From: Larkinella insperata
Lineage (GTDB): Bacteria; Bacteroidota; Bacteroidia; Cytophagales; Spirosomataceae
Assembly: GCF_026248825.1 (NCBI RefSeq)
Contig: NZ_CP110973.1
Span: forward strand, 3,989,501 to 4,053,500
Length of the DNA: 64,000 nucleotides
Reading direction: 5' to 3'
Shown here one piece after another: positions 50,849-60,782 of this stretch (positions are counted from its first letter, which is position 1; the number at the start of each line of letters is the position of its first letter). Under the pieces are notes generated by a model that saw only the letters and a list, made by a program, of their open reading frames with translations, was not told the DNA's origin and searched no databases. The position numbers and the translations under genes are program-made.

Positions 50849-52582
50849 TCAATAGCCAGCGGCCTGTCCGTCTTTTCGCATTTCGGACGCTCCCTGGTAA
50901 ACGCGGTTGGCGGGCATAATCTGGATGGCCTGATACCCACCGAAAAAGTCGGTGTCAGTCAGGCGGTGGCCCCGGCGCTGCAATTCCTGCCGAACGGCTT
51001 CGGAAATACCGCTTTCGAGCGCCAGTTTGCCGCCGTCGAGCATCTGGGTTCCGGTGGGTTCGCTGCTGCCGCCGTGGCTGAACCGCGCGGCATCACCGGC
51101 TTCCTGCACGTTCATGCCGAAGTCGATGAGGTTGCAGAGAATTTGCAGGTGGCCCTGCGGCTGCATGGCCCCGCCCATCACGCCGAAGCTCAGAAAAGGC
51201 TGATTGTTTTTCAGGACAAAACCGGGAATGATGGTGGTAAAAGGCCGTTTGCCCGGCGCATACACGTTTGCGTGACCTTCTTCCAGGCTGAAACTGGTGC
51301 CCCGATTCTGGAACGTAAAGCCCAGGCCGTCGGGTACCATCCCGCTACCGAATTCGAGCATGTTACTCTGGATCAGCGACACGATGTTGCCTTCGTCGTC
51401 GGCGGCTGTCAGGTAAACCGTATCACCGGATTGCAACACCGGCACCCCAGCATCGATGCGCTCGGCGGCCCGGTTGGGGTCGATGAGTTTACGGCGTTGG
51501 GCCGCGTATTCTTTGGAAAGGAGCCAAGGCAGTGGAATTTTGGAAAAGTCCGGGTCGGCGTAATGCCGGGCGCGGTCTTCAAACGCCAGCTTCTTGGCTT
51601 CGACCAGCAGGTGCAGGTAATCGGCACTGTTGTGACCCAGCGCTTTGAGGTCGTACCCCTCCAAAATGTTCAGCATCTGGAGCACCGAAATGCCCTGACC
51701 GTTGGGCGGGAGTTCGTAAACGTCATACCCGCGGTAATTCACCGAAACCGGCTCAATCCAAGTGCTCCGATGGGCCGCCAAATCTTCCTTTCGCAGGTAA
51801 ATTCCCGTTCGGCGGGCGTACCGCTCCATCGCATTGGCCAGAGAACCTTTGTAAAAAACATCCCGTCCTCCGGTACCGATAGCGGTATACGTAGCGGCTA
51901 GATCCGGGTTCCGGAATAGCTGACCTTCGGCGGGAACCTGGCCGTTGACCAGAAAGGTCTTGCGGAAATTCGCAAACTCTCCGACGGTTTTCTGGCTGGC
52001 TTCCAGCCGACTGACAGCGGTTTTCCAGGAAAAGGCAATGACCTGCGGCACCGGAACGCCCTCCCTGGCATACCGGATGCTGGGGGCCAGGAGCGTTTTC
52101 ATCGGCAATTTTCCAAACCGTTTGTTCAACTCAAACCAGCCATCGACCGCACCCGGCACCGATACCGACAGCGGACCGTACAGCGGCAGTTGCTTCTGAT
52201 CGCCCAGTAAACTCTTTAGTTTGGCGTACGTCAATCCTCTGGCCGAACGGCCACTGGCGTTCAAGCCGTATAACTTCCGGTCTTTGGCAGACCAGACAAT
52301 CGCGAACAGGTCCCCGCCGATTCCGCAGTTGTTGGGTTCCACCAGACCGAGCATGGCGTTGGCGGCAATGGCCGCGTCGATCGCCGTTCCGCCTTGTTTC
52401 AGAATCGCCAGACCCGTCTGGGTTGCCAGCGGATGGCTGGTGGCAACCATGCCGTGCTTGCCCAGTACCGGGCTGCGGGTGGCGAAATGGGCACCGGTCA
52501 GGCGGTCGCCTTTCCCGGACTGCCCAACGGCCTGAGCGTGGGCAAGGACAAGCAGCAGTGACAAACAAAAAATAAGGCGCAT
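50849..52582 (-). CDS. ggt: Gamma-glutamyltransferase
   Basis: Secreted or periplasmic N-terminal nucleophile hydrolase, 577 residues, that removes gamma-glutamyl groups from glutathione and similar peptides. After a signal peptide (MRLIFCLSLLLVLAHAQA) come the large-subunit motifs GIGGDLFAIVW and NGQGISVLQML. The expected self-cleavage site precedes the nucleophile Thr in GDTVYLTAADDEGNIVSL, followed by MGGAMQPQGHLQIL. The start at 52582 gives the cleanest leader; 52606 and 52621 are alternatives. With threonine aldolase it forms a probable two-gene unit. Confidence 0.93.
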   Translation of the reverse strand: MRLIFCLSLLLVLAHAQAVGQSGKGDRLTGAHFATRSPVLGKHGMVATSHPLATQTGLAILKQGGTAIDAAIAANAMLGLVEPNNCGIGGDLFAIVWSAKDRKLYGLNASGRSARGLTYAKLKSLLGDQKQLPLYGPLSVSVPGAVDGWFELNKRFGKLPMKTLLAPSIRYAREGVPVPQVIAFSWKTAVSRLEASQKTVGEFANFRKTFLVNGQVPAEGQLFRNPDLAATYTAIGTGGRDVFYKGSLANAMERYARRTGIYLRKEDLAAHRSTWIEPVSVNYRGYDVYELPPNGQGISVLQMLNILEGYDLKALGHNSADYLHLLVEAKKLAFEDRARHYADPDFSKIPLPWLLSKEYAAQRRKLIDPNRAAERIDAGVPVLQSGDTVYLTAADDEGNIVSLIQSNMLEFGSGMVPDGLGFTFQNRGTSFSLEEGHANVYAPGKRPFTTIIPGFVLKNNQPFLSFGVMGGAMQPQGHLQILCNLIDFGMNVQEAGDAARFSHGGSSEPTGTQMLDGGKLALESGISEAVRQELQRRGHRLTDTDFFGGYQAIQIMPANRVYQGASEMRKDGQAAGY

Positions 52583-52851
52583 TGACGGCGAAAGAAAATT
52601 CAGCATTAAAAATACACTCATAATGCGATTTGTCCTACTTGTGAGAACCCGTTGCAGTTCTTTCTAATAAAAAACTGTATGGGATTTATGTCTCTGAAAG
52701 ATAGTCTGATTACCCAGCGGATTTGGGAATTTTGAGTCATATTTGTAACCCGAAAATTTACAGTTAGAAAAACAGTTTACGCCGATGGGGACAACTATTT
52801 ATAAAAAAATTTAAAAATGTGGTAACTTTCCACCCCAAATTTCAAAACCAT

Positions 52852-54723
52852 ATGATCTTTAATTCTATGACCGCAACGATGGCTCGGGTGTTGTTGGGTG
52901 TCGGCTGGGTCTGCAACGTTGGGTTAGCAATTGCGCAACCCAAATCGGATCAGCCCAGTGCGCTGCCGCTCAACGACCTGAGCGCATTCCAGAAACCCGG
53001 AAAAAACTGGCAGATCGTCGGTGATGTTTCGGCGAACCTTAATCAGAACAACGTATTAACCAGCACAAAGGGCACCGGTGTGCTGGCCAACTTACCCGTC
53101 AAAGACGGTAACATCGATTTGGTGTCGAATTTTCAGCACGGTGACGTGGATCTGGACCTGGATTACCTGATCGCCAAAGGTTCTAATTCCGGCATTTACC
53201 TGCAGGGGCGGTACGAAATTCAGTTGCTGGACAGCTGGGGGGTGAAAACGCCCAAAGCGGGGGATAATGGCGGAATCTACGAGCGCTGGGACGACAGCAA
53301 ACCCGAAGGGCAGAAGGGCTACGAAGGCCACCCACCCCGCCAGAACGCCAGCCGGGCACCGGGCTTGTGGCAACACCTGAAAATATCATTCCAGGCCCCG
53401 CGCTTCGACGCCAGCGGCAAGAAAATTGAAAATGCCCGGATGCTGCTCGTTGAACTGAACGGCGTGGCAATCCACGAAAACGTTGAACTCTCGGGACCGA
53501 CCCGCGGGGCACTGGGCAACAACGAAGTGGCGATGGGACCGCTGCGGATTCAGGGCGACCACGGACCGGTGGCCATCCGCAACATCGTCATTAAAAATTA
53601 CGACAAACCCCGTCCGGAGCTGATGAACCTGAAGTATGCGGTTTACAAAGGACGGTTTGACAAAGAGCCGGATTTCAGCAAGTTACCGCCCGAAGCCGAA
53701 GGTTCGTCGGTCATGCTGACGGCGAACGTAACCCGGATTCCAAACGATTTTCTGATTCGGTACACGGGCACGCTGCGCGTGAAAGAGCCGGGTGAATATG
53801 CCTTCAACCTGGGGGCCGCCGGTGGGGGTGGTATGATGAAAATCAACAACAAAGTGGTCATCACCCCGGGCGACCGTCGCCAGAACGGCAGCGTAACGCT
53901 ACCGGCCGGAGATGTACCGTTTGAATTGATCTACGCCAAGCTGGAAGACTGGGCCAAACCGTCCATCGGACTGGCCGTTACCGGTCCCGGTATCCGCGAA
54001 TACATCATCAGCGACGCCAGCAACAACAATTCCGGCGACCCAACCGACCCGATTCTGGTCGATGCGTCGTCGAACACCATTCTACGCAGCTTCATGGACA
54101 TGCCCGGCTACAAGAACGCGCAGGGCCGGACGTTGCGGGTTGTACACGCGGTTTCGGTGGGCAGCCCCGAGCAGGTGCACTATACCTACGATATGGACAA
54201 CGGTACGCTGTTGCAGGTTTGGCGCGGTAAATTTCTGGATGCAACGCCGATGTGGCACGACCGGGGTGATGGCTCATCGCGGCCAATGGGTATGGTACAG
54301 TGGTTGGGGACGCCGTTGCTGGGCTTGACCAACCTGTCGTCTCCGCAGGCCGCCTGGACCACCGATACGACCGGCAGTGGCTTCCGGCCAAGAGGCTACG
54401 TGCTCGACGAAAACGACCGTCCGACGTTCCGCTACCAAACCTACGGCGCTACCGTAACGGATGCCGTGCGGGTGCTCGAAAATGGCCAGGGGGTTCGCCG
54501 GGAGCTGACCGTGCAAAATCCGTCGGCTAATCTGTACGCCCGGTTGGTGGAAGGCAATAGCATTGCTCCGATGGAAAACGGCATGTACATCGTGGATGGC
54601 AAAGCCTATTACGTTCGCATCGACGATGCCGGGGGCGCAACGCCAACGGTGCGGAAAGTGGGCGAACGGCAGGAACTAATCGTTCCGGTGAAGGGAAAAC
54701 TGAGTTACTCGATCTTGTTTTAA
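52852..54723 (+). CDS. DUF1080 protein with PA14-like domain
   Basis: 623-residue exported protein. After the leader (MARVLLGVGWVCNVGLAIAQ) lies a DUF1080 jelly roll (about 45-250) with GNIDLVSNFQHGDVDLDLDY, SNSGIYLQGRYEIQLLDSWG and GPVAIRNIVIKNY. A PA14-like domain follows (about 260-390; YTGTLRVKEPGEYAFNLGA, KINNKVVI). A C-terminal region of about 230 residues is not recognised (HYTYDMDNGTLLQVWRGKFLDATP). It ends 6 bases before the cytochrome gene, so the two probably act together on a carbohydrate. Start at 52852 chosen; 52819 (GTG) and 52867 are alternatives. Confidence 0.85.
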   Translation: MIFNSMTATMARVLLGVGWVCNVGLAIAQPKSDQPSALPLNDLSAFQKPGKNWQIVGDVSANLNQNNVLTSTKGTGVLANLPVKDGNIDLVSNFQHGDVDLDLDYLIAKGSNSGIYLQGRYEIQLLDSWGVKTPKAGDNGGIYERWDDSKPEGQKGYEGHPPRQNASRAPGLWQHLKISFQAPRFDASGKKIENARMLLVELNGVAIHENVELSGPTRGALGNNEVAMGPLRIQGDHGPVAIRNIVIKNYDKPRPELMNLKYAVYKGRFDKEPDFSKLPPEAEGSSVMLTANVTRIPNDFLIRYTGTLRVKEPGEYAFNLGAAGGGGMMKINNKVVITPGDRRQNGSVTLPAGDVPFELIYAKLEDWAKPSIGLAVTGPGIREYIISDASNNNSGDPTDPILVDASSNTILRSFMDMPGYKNAQGRTLRVVHAVSVGSPEQVHYTYDMDNGTLLQVWRGKFLDATPMWHDRGDGSSRPMGMVQWLGTPLLGLTNLSSPQAAWTTDTTGSGFRPRGYVLDENDRPTFRYQTYGATVTDAVRVLENGQGVRRELTVQNPSANLYARLVEGNSIAPMENGMYIVDGKAYYVRIDDAGGATPTVRKVGERQELIVPVKGKLSYSILF

Positions 54724-54729
54724 CTATAT

Positions 54730-56757
54730 ATGAAGCGAATTAATACATCGATTCTTCGCCGGACGGCCTTCAGCGCTCTGCTATCAGCGGCCGCTTTCTC
54801 GATGGGTTGGGCGCAGGAATCGCCCAAGGAAGAAGATTTTTACAAAATTCTGAAAGTGTCGGCACCGGAAGGAACGCTGCTGGAAGTGGGCGGTTTGGCC
54901 GTGCTTCCGAACGGGGATCTGGGCGTGGCTACCCGCCGGGGCGACATCTGGATTGTTGAAAACCCAACCAGCCGCCGGCCGTTCTTCCGCAAATTTGCGT
55001 CGGGGCTGCACGAGGTGCTGGGGCTGGCCTACAAAGACGGTGCTCTCTACTGCGCGCAACGCGGTGAGCTGACCAAACTGGTCGACACCAACAAGGACGG
55101 CAAAGCGGATGTCATCGAAACCGTCACCAACATTCCGGTTTCGGGGCACTACCACGAATATACCTTCGGCCCGAAGCTGGCGCCTGATGGTTCGTATTTC
55201 ATCTCGGGCAACGTAGCGTTTGGTGATGAGAAATGGTGGGCGGGCGAAAGCCGGGTCCCCTGGCGCGGCTGGATTATGCACATTACCAAAGACGGGCAAA
55301 TCGAACCCTGGGCAACGGGCGTCCGGTCTCCGGCGGGTCTGGGCATGATTGACGGTGAACTGTTCTACGCCGACAACCAGGGCGACTGGATCGGTTCAGG
55401 CGGTGTTTGGCACGTTAAGAAAGGTGCGTATATTGGTCACCCGGCGGGTCTGCGCTGGAGCAGTGATCCGAAGTCACCGGTCAAACTGACGCAGGAGCAA
55501 GTGTACGCCAAAGTGAACCCCCGCGATAACCGCGACGAGCGGGGCCGGGCCATCAAACCGGAAAACGTGGTGGACGAAAAATTCGTGACTCTGTTTGAAA
55601 TGAAGAAGGAGTTTCCGGAAATCCAGTTGCCGGTGGTGTGGTTGCCCCACGGTATTCAGGGAATTTCCAACTCCGAGATCACTCAGATTCCAGAAGGGTC
55701 GTTCGGGCCGTTCAAAGGCCAGTTGCTGGTGGGCGATCAGGGTCAGAGCAAGATCACGCGCGTGTTCATGGAAAAAGTGAATGGTGAATTCCAGGGTGCT
55801 TCCATTGATTTTCGCAGTGGTTTCCGCTCGGGCGTTTTGCGGATGGCCTGGGCCAAAGATGGTTCGCTGTTCGTGGGCGAAACCAACCGGGGCTGGGGCT
55901 CAGCGGGCGAAGCCGATGAAGGGCTGCAACGCCTGACCTGGAACAACCAGATGCCGTTCGAGATGCGGGCCGTTCGTGCCATGCCCGACGGTTTTGAGGT
56001 GGAATTTACGATGCCCGTTGACCGCAAATCGGCCGAAGACCTGGCTTCTTACTCCGTTGAAAGCTTCATTTATAAATACCACCCGGTATACGGCAGCCCG
56101 ACGGTTAACAAACAAACCTGCGCGGTGAAAGGCGTAAAAGTGTCGCCCGACGGTTTGAAAGCCCGCGTAATTGTAGACAACCTGCGTCAGTATTATATCC
56201 ATAACATCACGCTCGAGGGTGTTCGGGCGGTAGAAGGATCGTATTCGCTGGTGCACCCCACGGCGTATTACACGCTGAACAACATTCCGGAAGGACAGAA
56301 GCTGGCCATGAGCGAGGTAAGCACGACCAACTCGGCGGCTGCCAAAGCGGCTCCGGCCACGCCGGCCAAGAAAGGCGCTCCGGCGAAACCCGGCGCCAAA
56401 GCCGGTGCCAAAACCACGGCGGCTGCCGGTACAAAAACCGGGGTGCTGATCGCCAAAGCACCGACGTTTGAGGAGGTAAAACCGCTGCTGAACCGGCACA
56501 CCTGCTCGGCCTGTCACAACGCCGAAAAACGGCAGGTAGGTCCGGCGTTTTCGGATGTTGCCAAACGGGGTTACAGCAACGAGAAAATTGTTGAGCTGAT
56601 TTACAATCCGAAACCGCAGAACTGGCCGGATTATGCCACGGAAATGCCGCCGATGCCGCAGGTTCCCAAAGCCGACGCGCTGAAAATTGCGGCCTGGATC
56701 AATTCACTGGGCACCAACGGCAAAACAGCCGCCACCAAAAATCCAGACCAGCCTTAA
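54730..56757 (+). CDS. Sugar-dehydrogenase-like beta-propeller with cytochrome c domain
   Basis: 675-residue exported protein. After the leader, a propeller of the PQQ/sorbosone dehydrogenase-like type (about 40-450) shows EVGGLAVLPNGDLGVATRRGDIW, VDTNKDGKADVIE and VGDQGQSKITRVF. An Ala/Lys/Pro/Gly linker (about 535-580) leads to a C-terminal cytochrome c domain with CSACH (Cys592, Cys595, His596) and EMPPMPQ containing the likely Met ligand. It should oxidise a sugar and hand the electrons to its own heme. It is co-transcribed with the DUF1080-PA14-like gene and ends before two strong hairpins. Confidence 0.9.
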   Translation: MKRINTSILRRTAFSALLSAAAFSMGWAQESPKEEDFYKILKVSAPEGTLLEVGGLAVLPNGDLGVATRRGDIWIVENPTSRRPFFRKFASGLHEVLGLAYKDGALYCAQRGELTKLVDTNKDGKADVIETVTNIPVSGHYHEYTFGPKLAPDGSYFISGNVAFGDEKWWAGESRVPWRGWIMHITKDGQIEPWATGVRSPAGLGMIDGELFYADNQGDWIGSGGVWHVKKGAYIGHPAGLRWSSDPKSPVKLTQEQVYAKVNPRDNRDERGRAIKPENVVDEKFVTLFEMKKEFPEIQLPVVWLPHGIQGISNSEITQIPEGSFGPFKGQLLVGDQGQSKITRVFMEKVNGEFQGASIDFRSGFRSGVLRMAWAKDGSLFVGETNRGWGSAGEADEGLQRLTWNNQMPFEMRAVRAMPDGFEVEFTMPVDRKSAEDLASYSVESFIYKYHPVYGSPTVNKQTCAVKGVKVSPDGLKARVIVDNLRQYYIHNITLEGVRAVEGSYSLVHPTAYYTLNNIPEGQKLAMSEVSTTNSAAAKAAPATPAKKGAPAKPGAKAGAKTTAAAGTKTGVLIAKAPTFEEVKPLLNRHTCSACHNAEKRQVGPAFSDVAKRGYSNEKIVELIYNPKPQNWPDYATEMPPMPQVPKADALKIAAWINSLGTNGKTAATKNPDQP

Positions 56758-56765
56758 AGGGTCAT

Positions 56766-56831
56766 GAGTGAAGAAGTAAGAGTGAAGGGTCGCGCTGCGG
56801 TCACCAACTCATAACTCTTACTTCTTCACTC
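56766..56831. repeat. 18-base-pair stem-loop of the intergenic family
   Basis: GAGTGAAGAAGTAAGAGT and its exact complement at 56814-56831 flank a 30-base loop with GGGTCGCGCTGCGGTC. Similar designs lie at 8461, 20907 and 60783. Confidence 0.6.
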
Positions 56832-56836
56832 TTAAT

Positions 56837-56888
56837 TTACTAAATGAAAAGAGCCCGGCCAGATGGCCGGGCTCTTTTCATTTAGTAA
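56837..56888. terminator. Perfect 25-base-pair bidirectional hairpin
   Basis: Arms at 56837-56861 and 56864-56888 are exactly complementary (core GAGCCCGGCCA) with a 2-base loop. It lies between the convergent cytochrome and DUF2911 genes. A/T-rich arms outside the G/C core provide the T tracts. Confidence 0.9.
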
Positions 56889-56923
56889 GGGCCTCGCTGG
56901 CGAGCTGCGCCGAGGGCTTTCCT

Positions 56924-57466
56924 TCAGTTGGTTCCGCCGGTTGGTTTAACCGGAATGGAAATAGAAGCCTGATCCCACGCAATGGTTACGTCCGATTCGG
57001 TGGGGGTGATCGTCAGTTTTTCCACCGGTGCGGAAGTTGTCTTGGCCGGAACCTTGATCTGGGCTACGTCCTTTTTCTTCAGTTCAGCGCCTTTTACCGG
57101 GTCGATGTAGTCATAAGCACCCCATTGACCGAGTTTGCTGTTCAGAATTACTGTCCACTCTTTCTCATCAGGGATGGTGAAGAGGGTGTACGTACCGGCT
57201 TTCACCATTTTGTCGCCGAACATAACATCTTTGGCAAACGTGATTTCGGTGGCTTCATCGGCACCCGTACGCCATACTTTACCGTATTTTTCCAGACCGT
57301 TCGGACCAAAGATAGCCCGTCCCCGTTTCGACGGCTGACCATAAACAACTTTTATGCTTTTGCCAGGGCTTTCGGCCTTTACGTGCGGACTTTTCGCCTG
57401 CGCCAAAACAAGGGAAGTGTTCGCGGTGAAGAGGAGCGCCAGAATGAATAACAATCCTTTTTTCAT
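56924..57466 (-). CDS. DUF2911 family secreted protein
   Basis: 180-residue exported protein of the DUF2911 family, found almost only in Bacteroidota and relatives. The leader (MKKGLLFILALLFTANTSLVLAQ) is followed by the motifs VYGQPSKRGRAIFG, YGKVWRTGADEATEITF, AGTYTLFTIPDEKEWTVILN and GAYDY. The function is unknown. Single gene, convergent with the cytochrome. Confidence 0.93.
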   Translation of the reverse strand: MKKGLLFILALLFTANTSLVLAQAKSPHVKAESPGKSIKVVYGQPSKRGRAIFGPNGLEKYGKVWRTGADEATEITFAKDVMFGDKMVKAGTYTLFTIPDEKEWTVILNSKLGQWGAYDYIDPVKGAELKKKDVAQIKVPAKTTSAPVEKLTITPTESDVTIAWDQASISIPVKPTGGTN

Positions 57467-57677
57467 AGGTACTAAACTGTTTTAGGTGAATGATTTGTCA
57501 CAAAGAAAACAAAACTTAGAGCAAAAAATAGTCAATTGGTTTAATTCGCCAGCAAAATAAGTTGAATTAACTGTAAAAATAATACAAACGTAAAGGCAAA
57601 TACTGATAAATGGAGGGTTAAAAATAATCTCTTTGGTCTTTCCGGAGCTTTGATTTTCCCATTGATTCCTAACCGTG

Positions 57678-57685
57678 TACCTTTG
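57678..57685 (+). promoter_or_regulatory. -7 promoter element TACCTTTG
   Basis: Perfect TAnnTTTG element 21 bases before the YheT-type hydrolase start. The nearest TTG upstream is 25 bases away, longer than usual. Confidence 0.5.
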
Positions 57686-57705
57686 TGTTTCTTCAATGAA
57701 ATGCT

Positions 57706-58707
57706 ATGCCGCTGATTGCTCCGTCAGATTACCGTCCGCCCGCTCATTTGTGGAATGGTCACCTGCAAACGATTATTCCGTCGCTGTTCCGGAAAGTCGA
57801 GGTACCGTACGTCCGCGAACGGATCGAGACGCCGGATGATGACTTCCTGGATCTGGACTGGAGCCTTTCCGGAGGTAAGAGTTCAGGAGCAGAACAACCT
57901 CTAATTCCTAACGCTGAAGTCTTAACGATTCTTTCCCACGGCTTGGAGGGTGACTCCCGGCGGCAGTATCTGGCCGGAATGGTGCGGCATCTGACGGCCA
58001 GCGGGTTTGACTGCCTGGCCTGGCATTACCGGAGTTGCAGCGGAGAAATGAACCGGCAGGCGCGGTTTTATCACCTGGGCGAAACGAGCGATCTACGGTT
58101 TGTGATTGAGTATGCTTTGCAGAAAGGGTATCGGCACCTCAACCTCATGGGCTTCAGCGCCGGGGGTAACATTACGCTGAAATACCTCGGCGAACAAGGG
58201 AAGCACATTCATCCGGTCATTGAAAAAGCCGTGGTGTTTTCGGTGCCGCTTCACCTGACCAGCGCATCCCGCCGACTGGAAGCCTGGGACAGTCAGATTT
58301 ACAACAAACGGTTTAACCGGACGCTCAAACGGAAAGTTTTTGAGAAAGCTGCGATAATGCCGGGTGTGATTCATACGGACGGATTGCAAAAAGTGCGAAC
58401 TTTGCGGGAGTTTGATAACCTGTTCACGTCCAGGCTGCACGGCTTTCGGGATGCGGAAGATTACTATCAGCAGAGCAGTTCATTGCAGTACCTGGATAAA
58501 ATTGCGATCCCGACCCTGATCGTCAATGCTAAAAATGATCCTTTTTTGTCGCGCGAGTGTTTTCCCGAAGAACTGGCGCAGCAACTGCCCAACGTCTGGA
58601 TGGAATTTCCGGCCCAGGGCGGTCACTGCGGTTTCGCTCCGGCCGACCGCCGTAAAGCAGCTTATTGGTCGGAGGAGCGGGCATTACGGTTTTTAAAAGG
58701 CGATTAG
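57706..58707 (+). CDS. YheT-type alpha/beta hydrolase
   Basis: 333-residue alpha/beta hydrolase of the YheT/ABHD family. Motifs are HLWNGHLQTIIPSLFR near the N-terminus, HGLEGDSRRQYL, the nucleophile Ser in LMGFSAGGNITLKYLGE, Asp in VNAKNDPFL and His in QGGHCGF. These enzymes are esterases or lipases of unknown natural substrate. No signal peptide, so cytosolic or membrane-associated. The next genes are the serine-biosynthesis pair, without clear relation. Confidence 0.9.
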   Translation: MPLIAPSDYRPPAHLWNGHLQTIIPSLFRKVEVPYVRERIETPDDDFLDLDWSLSGGKSSGAEQPLIPNAEVLTILSHGLEGDSRRQYLAGMVRHLTASGFDCLAWHYRSCSGEMNRQARFYHLGETSDLRFVIEYALQKGYRHLNLMGFSAGGNITLKYLGEQGKHIHPVIEKAVVFSVPLHLTSASRRLEAWDSQIYNKRFNRTLKRKVFEKAAIMPGVIHTDGLQKVRTLREFDNLFTSRLHGFRDAEDYYQQSSSLQYLDKIAIPTLIVNAKNDPFLSRECFPEELAQQLPNVWMEFPAQGGHCGFAPADRRKAAYWSEERALRFLKGD

Positions 58708-58861
58708 CGGGCGATAGCGGGGCGTTTGGGCGGTAAGGAATGCCGTCGTCACAGTGGTGTTGATTACGAGACTATCTGAAAAATAAGTATAGTTCATCTT
58801 CCGGTACTAAGGCAGGCATTGGAAGATAGTTTAAATGCCGACAATTATCAGGAGTAAAGCG

Positions 58862-60766
58862 ATGTTAACCAAAACGCTCGAACAGACGTATTTCGTCATT
58901 GATTTCGACAGCACGTTCACCAAAGTAGAAGCTTTGGATGTACTGGGTGAAATCTCACTGGCTGCCCACCGTGACCGGGAAGCCATTCTCGAAAAAATCA
59001 AGATCATCACCGACCGGGGAATGTCGGGGGAACTTTCGCTGGCGCAGTCCATCGAAATGCGGCTGCAACTGCTGACGGCCCACCGCGACCACCTGCCCGC
59101 TCTGATCGAAACGCTGAAGAATGAAATCTCGGATTCTTTTCAGCGCAACCGGCATTTTCTGGCCGAACACGCCGATCAGATTTTGATCGTCTCGAGCGGT
59201 TTCAAAGAATTCATTGTGCCCATCGTTACGTTGCTGGGCATCAAAGAGGAAAATGTGTTTGCCAATACGTTTGTCTTCGACGAAGCGGGCAACATTGTCG
59301 GCTGCGACTGTGAAAATCCCCTGGCGACTGACAAAGGGAAAGTGAAGCTGATCAGGGACCTCAACCTGGACGGCGACATTTACGTAATAGGCGACGGATA
59401 CACCGATTACGAGATTCGTGAGTCGGGGCTGGCCAACCGTTTTTACGCTTTCACCGAAAATGTTATGCGCCCAAAAGTCATTGAAAAAGCCGATTATGTT
59501 GCGCCTTCACTCGACGAGTTTTTATACCATAACAAATTGAACCGCAGTCAGTCTTACCCCAAAAGCCGGATCAAAGTGCTGCTGCTGGAAAACGTCCACC
59601 CCGTGGCCGTTCACCTCTTCGAAAGTGAAGGTTTCAATGTGGAAATCCTCAAAGGAGCGCTGGACGAGGACGAACTGATCGAAAAAATCCGGGATGTGTC
59701 TATTCTGGGCATCCGTTCCAAAACGCAGGTCACCAGCCGGGTGCTCGAACACGCCAACAAACTGATGTGTATCGGGGCGTTCTGCATCGGTACCAACCAG
59801 ATTGACCTGAAAACCTGCACCGAAAAAGGGATTGCGGTGTTTAATGCGCCCTACAGCAACACGCGTTCGGTGGTGGAACTGGCCATCGGCGAGATTATCA
59901 TGCTGGTGCGGAACATCGTACCAAAAAGCAACAAAATGCACGAGGGCGTTTGGGACAAATCGGCCAAGAACAGCTTCGAGGTGCGGGGCAAAAAACTCGG
60001 TCTGGTGGGATATGGTAACATCGGTACCCAGTTGTCGGTCGTGGCCGAAGCGCTGGGAATGGAGGTGTATTTCTACGACATTGTCGATAAACTGGCGCTC
60101 GGCAACGCCAAGAAGTGCAAGAGCCTGGACGAACTGCTGGCGATTTCGGACTTTGTCAGCCTGCACACCGACGGGCGGGCCAGCAACAAAAACCTGATCG
60201 GTGCGCGGGAGTTTGGCCTGATGAAGGAGGGCGTTATCTTCCTGAATTTGTCGCGGGGCCACATCGTGGATGTGCCGGCGCTGGTCGAAGCCATTAAGAG
60301 CGGACGGGTTGCGGGTGCGGGCGTTGATGTATTCCCGTACGAACCCAAAACCAACAACGAAGAGTTTATCAACGAACTGCGTGGTTTGCCCAATGTTATT
60401 CTGACGCCCCACATCGGTGGAAGCACGGAAGAAGCGCAGGAAAATATTGGTAATTTCGTGCCGGGTAAATTGCTTGAATACATGAACAACGGCAGCACCT
60501 ACGGTAGTGTCAACTTCCCCGAACTGCAACTGCCCTTGCTGAAAGATTCGCACCGGCTGTTGCACATTCACGCCAACGTGCCTGGTATTCTGGCGAAAAT
60601 CAACGCCATTTTTGCCAACTACCACATCAACATTCACGGCCAGTACCTGAAAACAAATGAGCAGATTGGGTACGTGATTACCGACGTTTCCAAAGATTAT
60701 TCGGACGAGGTTGTGAGTGAGTTGCGGCACATTGACAATACCATCAAATTCAGATTGTTATACTAA
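58862..60766 (+). CDS. Phosphoserine phosphatase-phosphoglycerate dehydrogenase fusion
   Basis: 634-residue fusion of two serine-biosynthesis enzymes. Residues 1-225 form an HAD phosphatase of the SerB type: VIDFDSTFTKVEALD (DxDST), the VSSGF motif, Lys in TDKGKVK and VIGDGYTDYEI. Residues 235-634 are 3-phosphoglycerate dehydrogenase: GAFCIGTNQIDL, GYGNIGTQLS, NLSRGHIVD and LTPHIGGSTEEAQ, with a C-terminal ACT domain (HANVPGILAKINAIF) that usually binds serine. The first and last steps of the pathway are thus on one chain. An AGGAG lies 8 bases before ATG 58862; an upstream ATG at 58835 would add 9 residues. SerC-type aminotransferase follows. Confidence 0.9.
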   Translation: MLTKTLEQTYFVIDFDSTFTKVEALDVLGEISLAAHRDREAILEKIKIITDRGMSGELSLAQSIEMRLQLLTAHRDHLPALIETLKNEISDSFQRNRHFLAEHADQILIVSSGFKEFIVPIVTLLGIKEENVFANTFVFDEAGNIVGCDCENPLATDKGKVKLIRDLNLDGDIYVIGDGYTDYEIRESGLANRFYAFTENVMRPKVIEKADYVAPSLDEFLYHNKLNRSQSYPKSRIKVLLLENVHPVAVHLFESEGFNVEILKGALDEDELIEKIRDVSILGIRSKTQVTSRVLEHANKLMCIGAFCIGTNQIDLKTCTEKGIAVFNAPYSNTRSVVELAIGEIIMLVRNIVPKSNKMHEGVWDKSAKNSFEVRGKKLGLVGYGNIGTQLSVVAEALGMEVYFYDIVDKLALGNAKKCKSLDELLAISDFVSLHTDGRASNKNLIGAREFGLMKEGVIFLNLSRGHIVDVPALVEAIKSGRVAGAGVDVFPYEPKTNNEEFINELRGLPNVILTPHIGGSTEEAQENIGNFVPGKLLEYMNNGSTYGSVNFPELQLPLLKDSHRLLHIHANVPGILAKINAIFANYHINIHGQYLKTNEQIGYVITDVSKDYSDEVVSELRHIDNTIKFRLLY

Positions 60767-60782
60767 AGAGTGCGGGTGTTGG

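Noticed and set aside
59522..60730. Antisense open frame of about 400 codons in the dehydrogenase fusion
   Set aside because: The sense strand has complete catalytic motifs; the antisense translation has no recognisable features.
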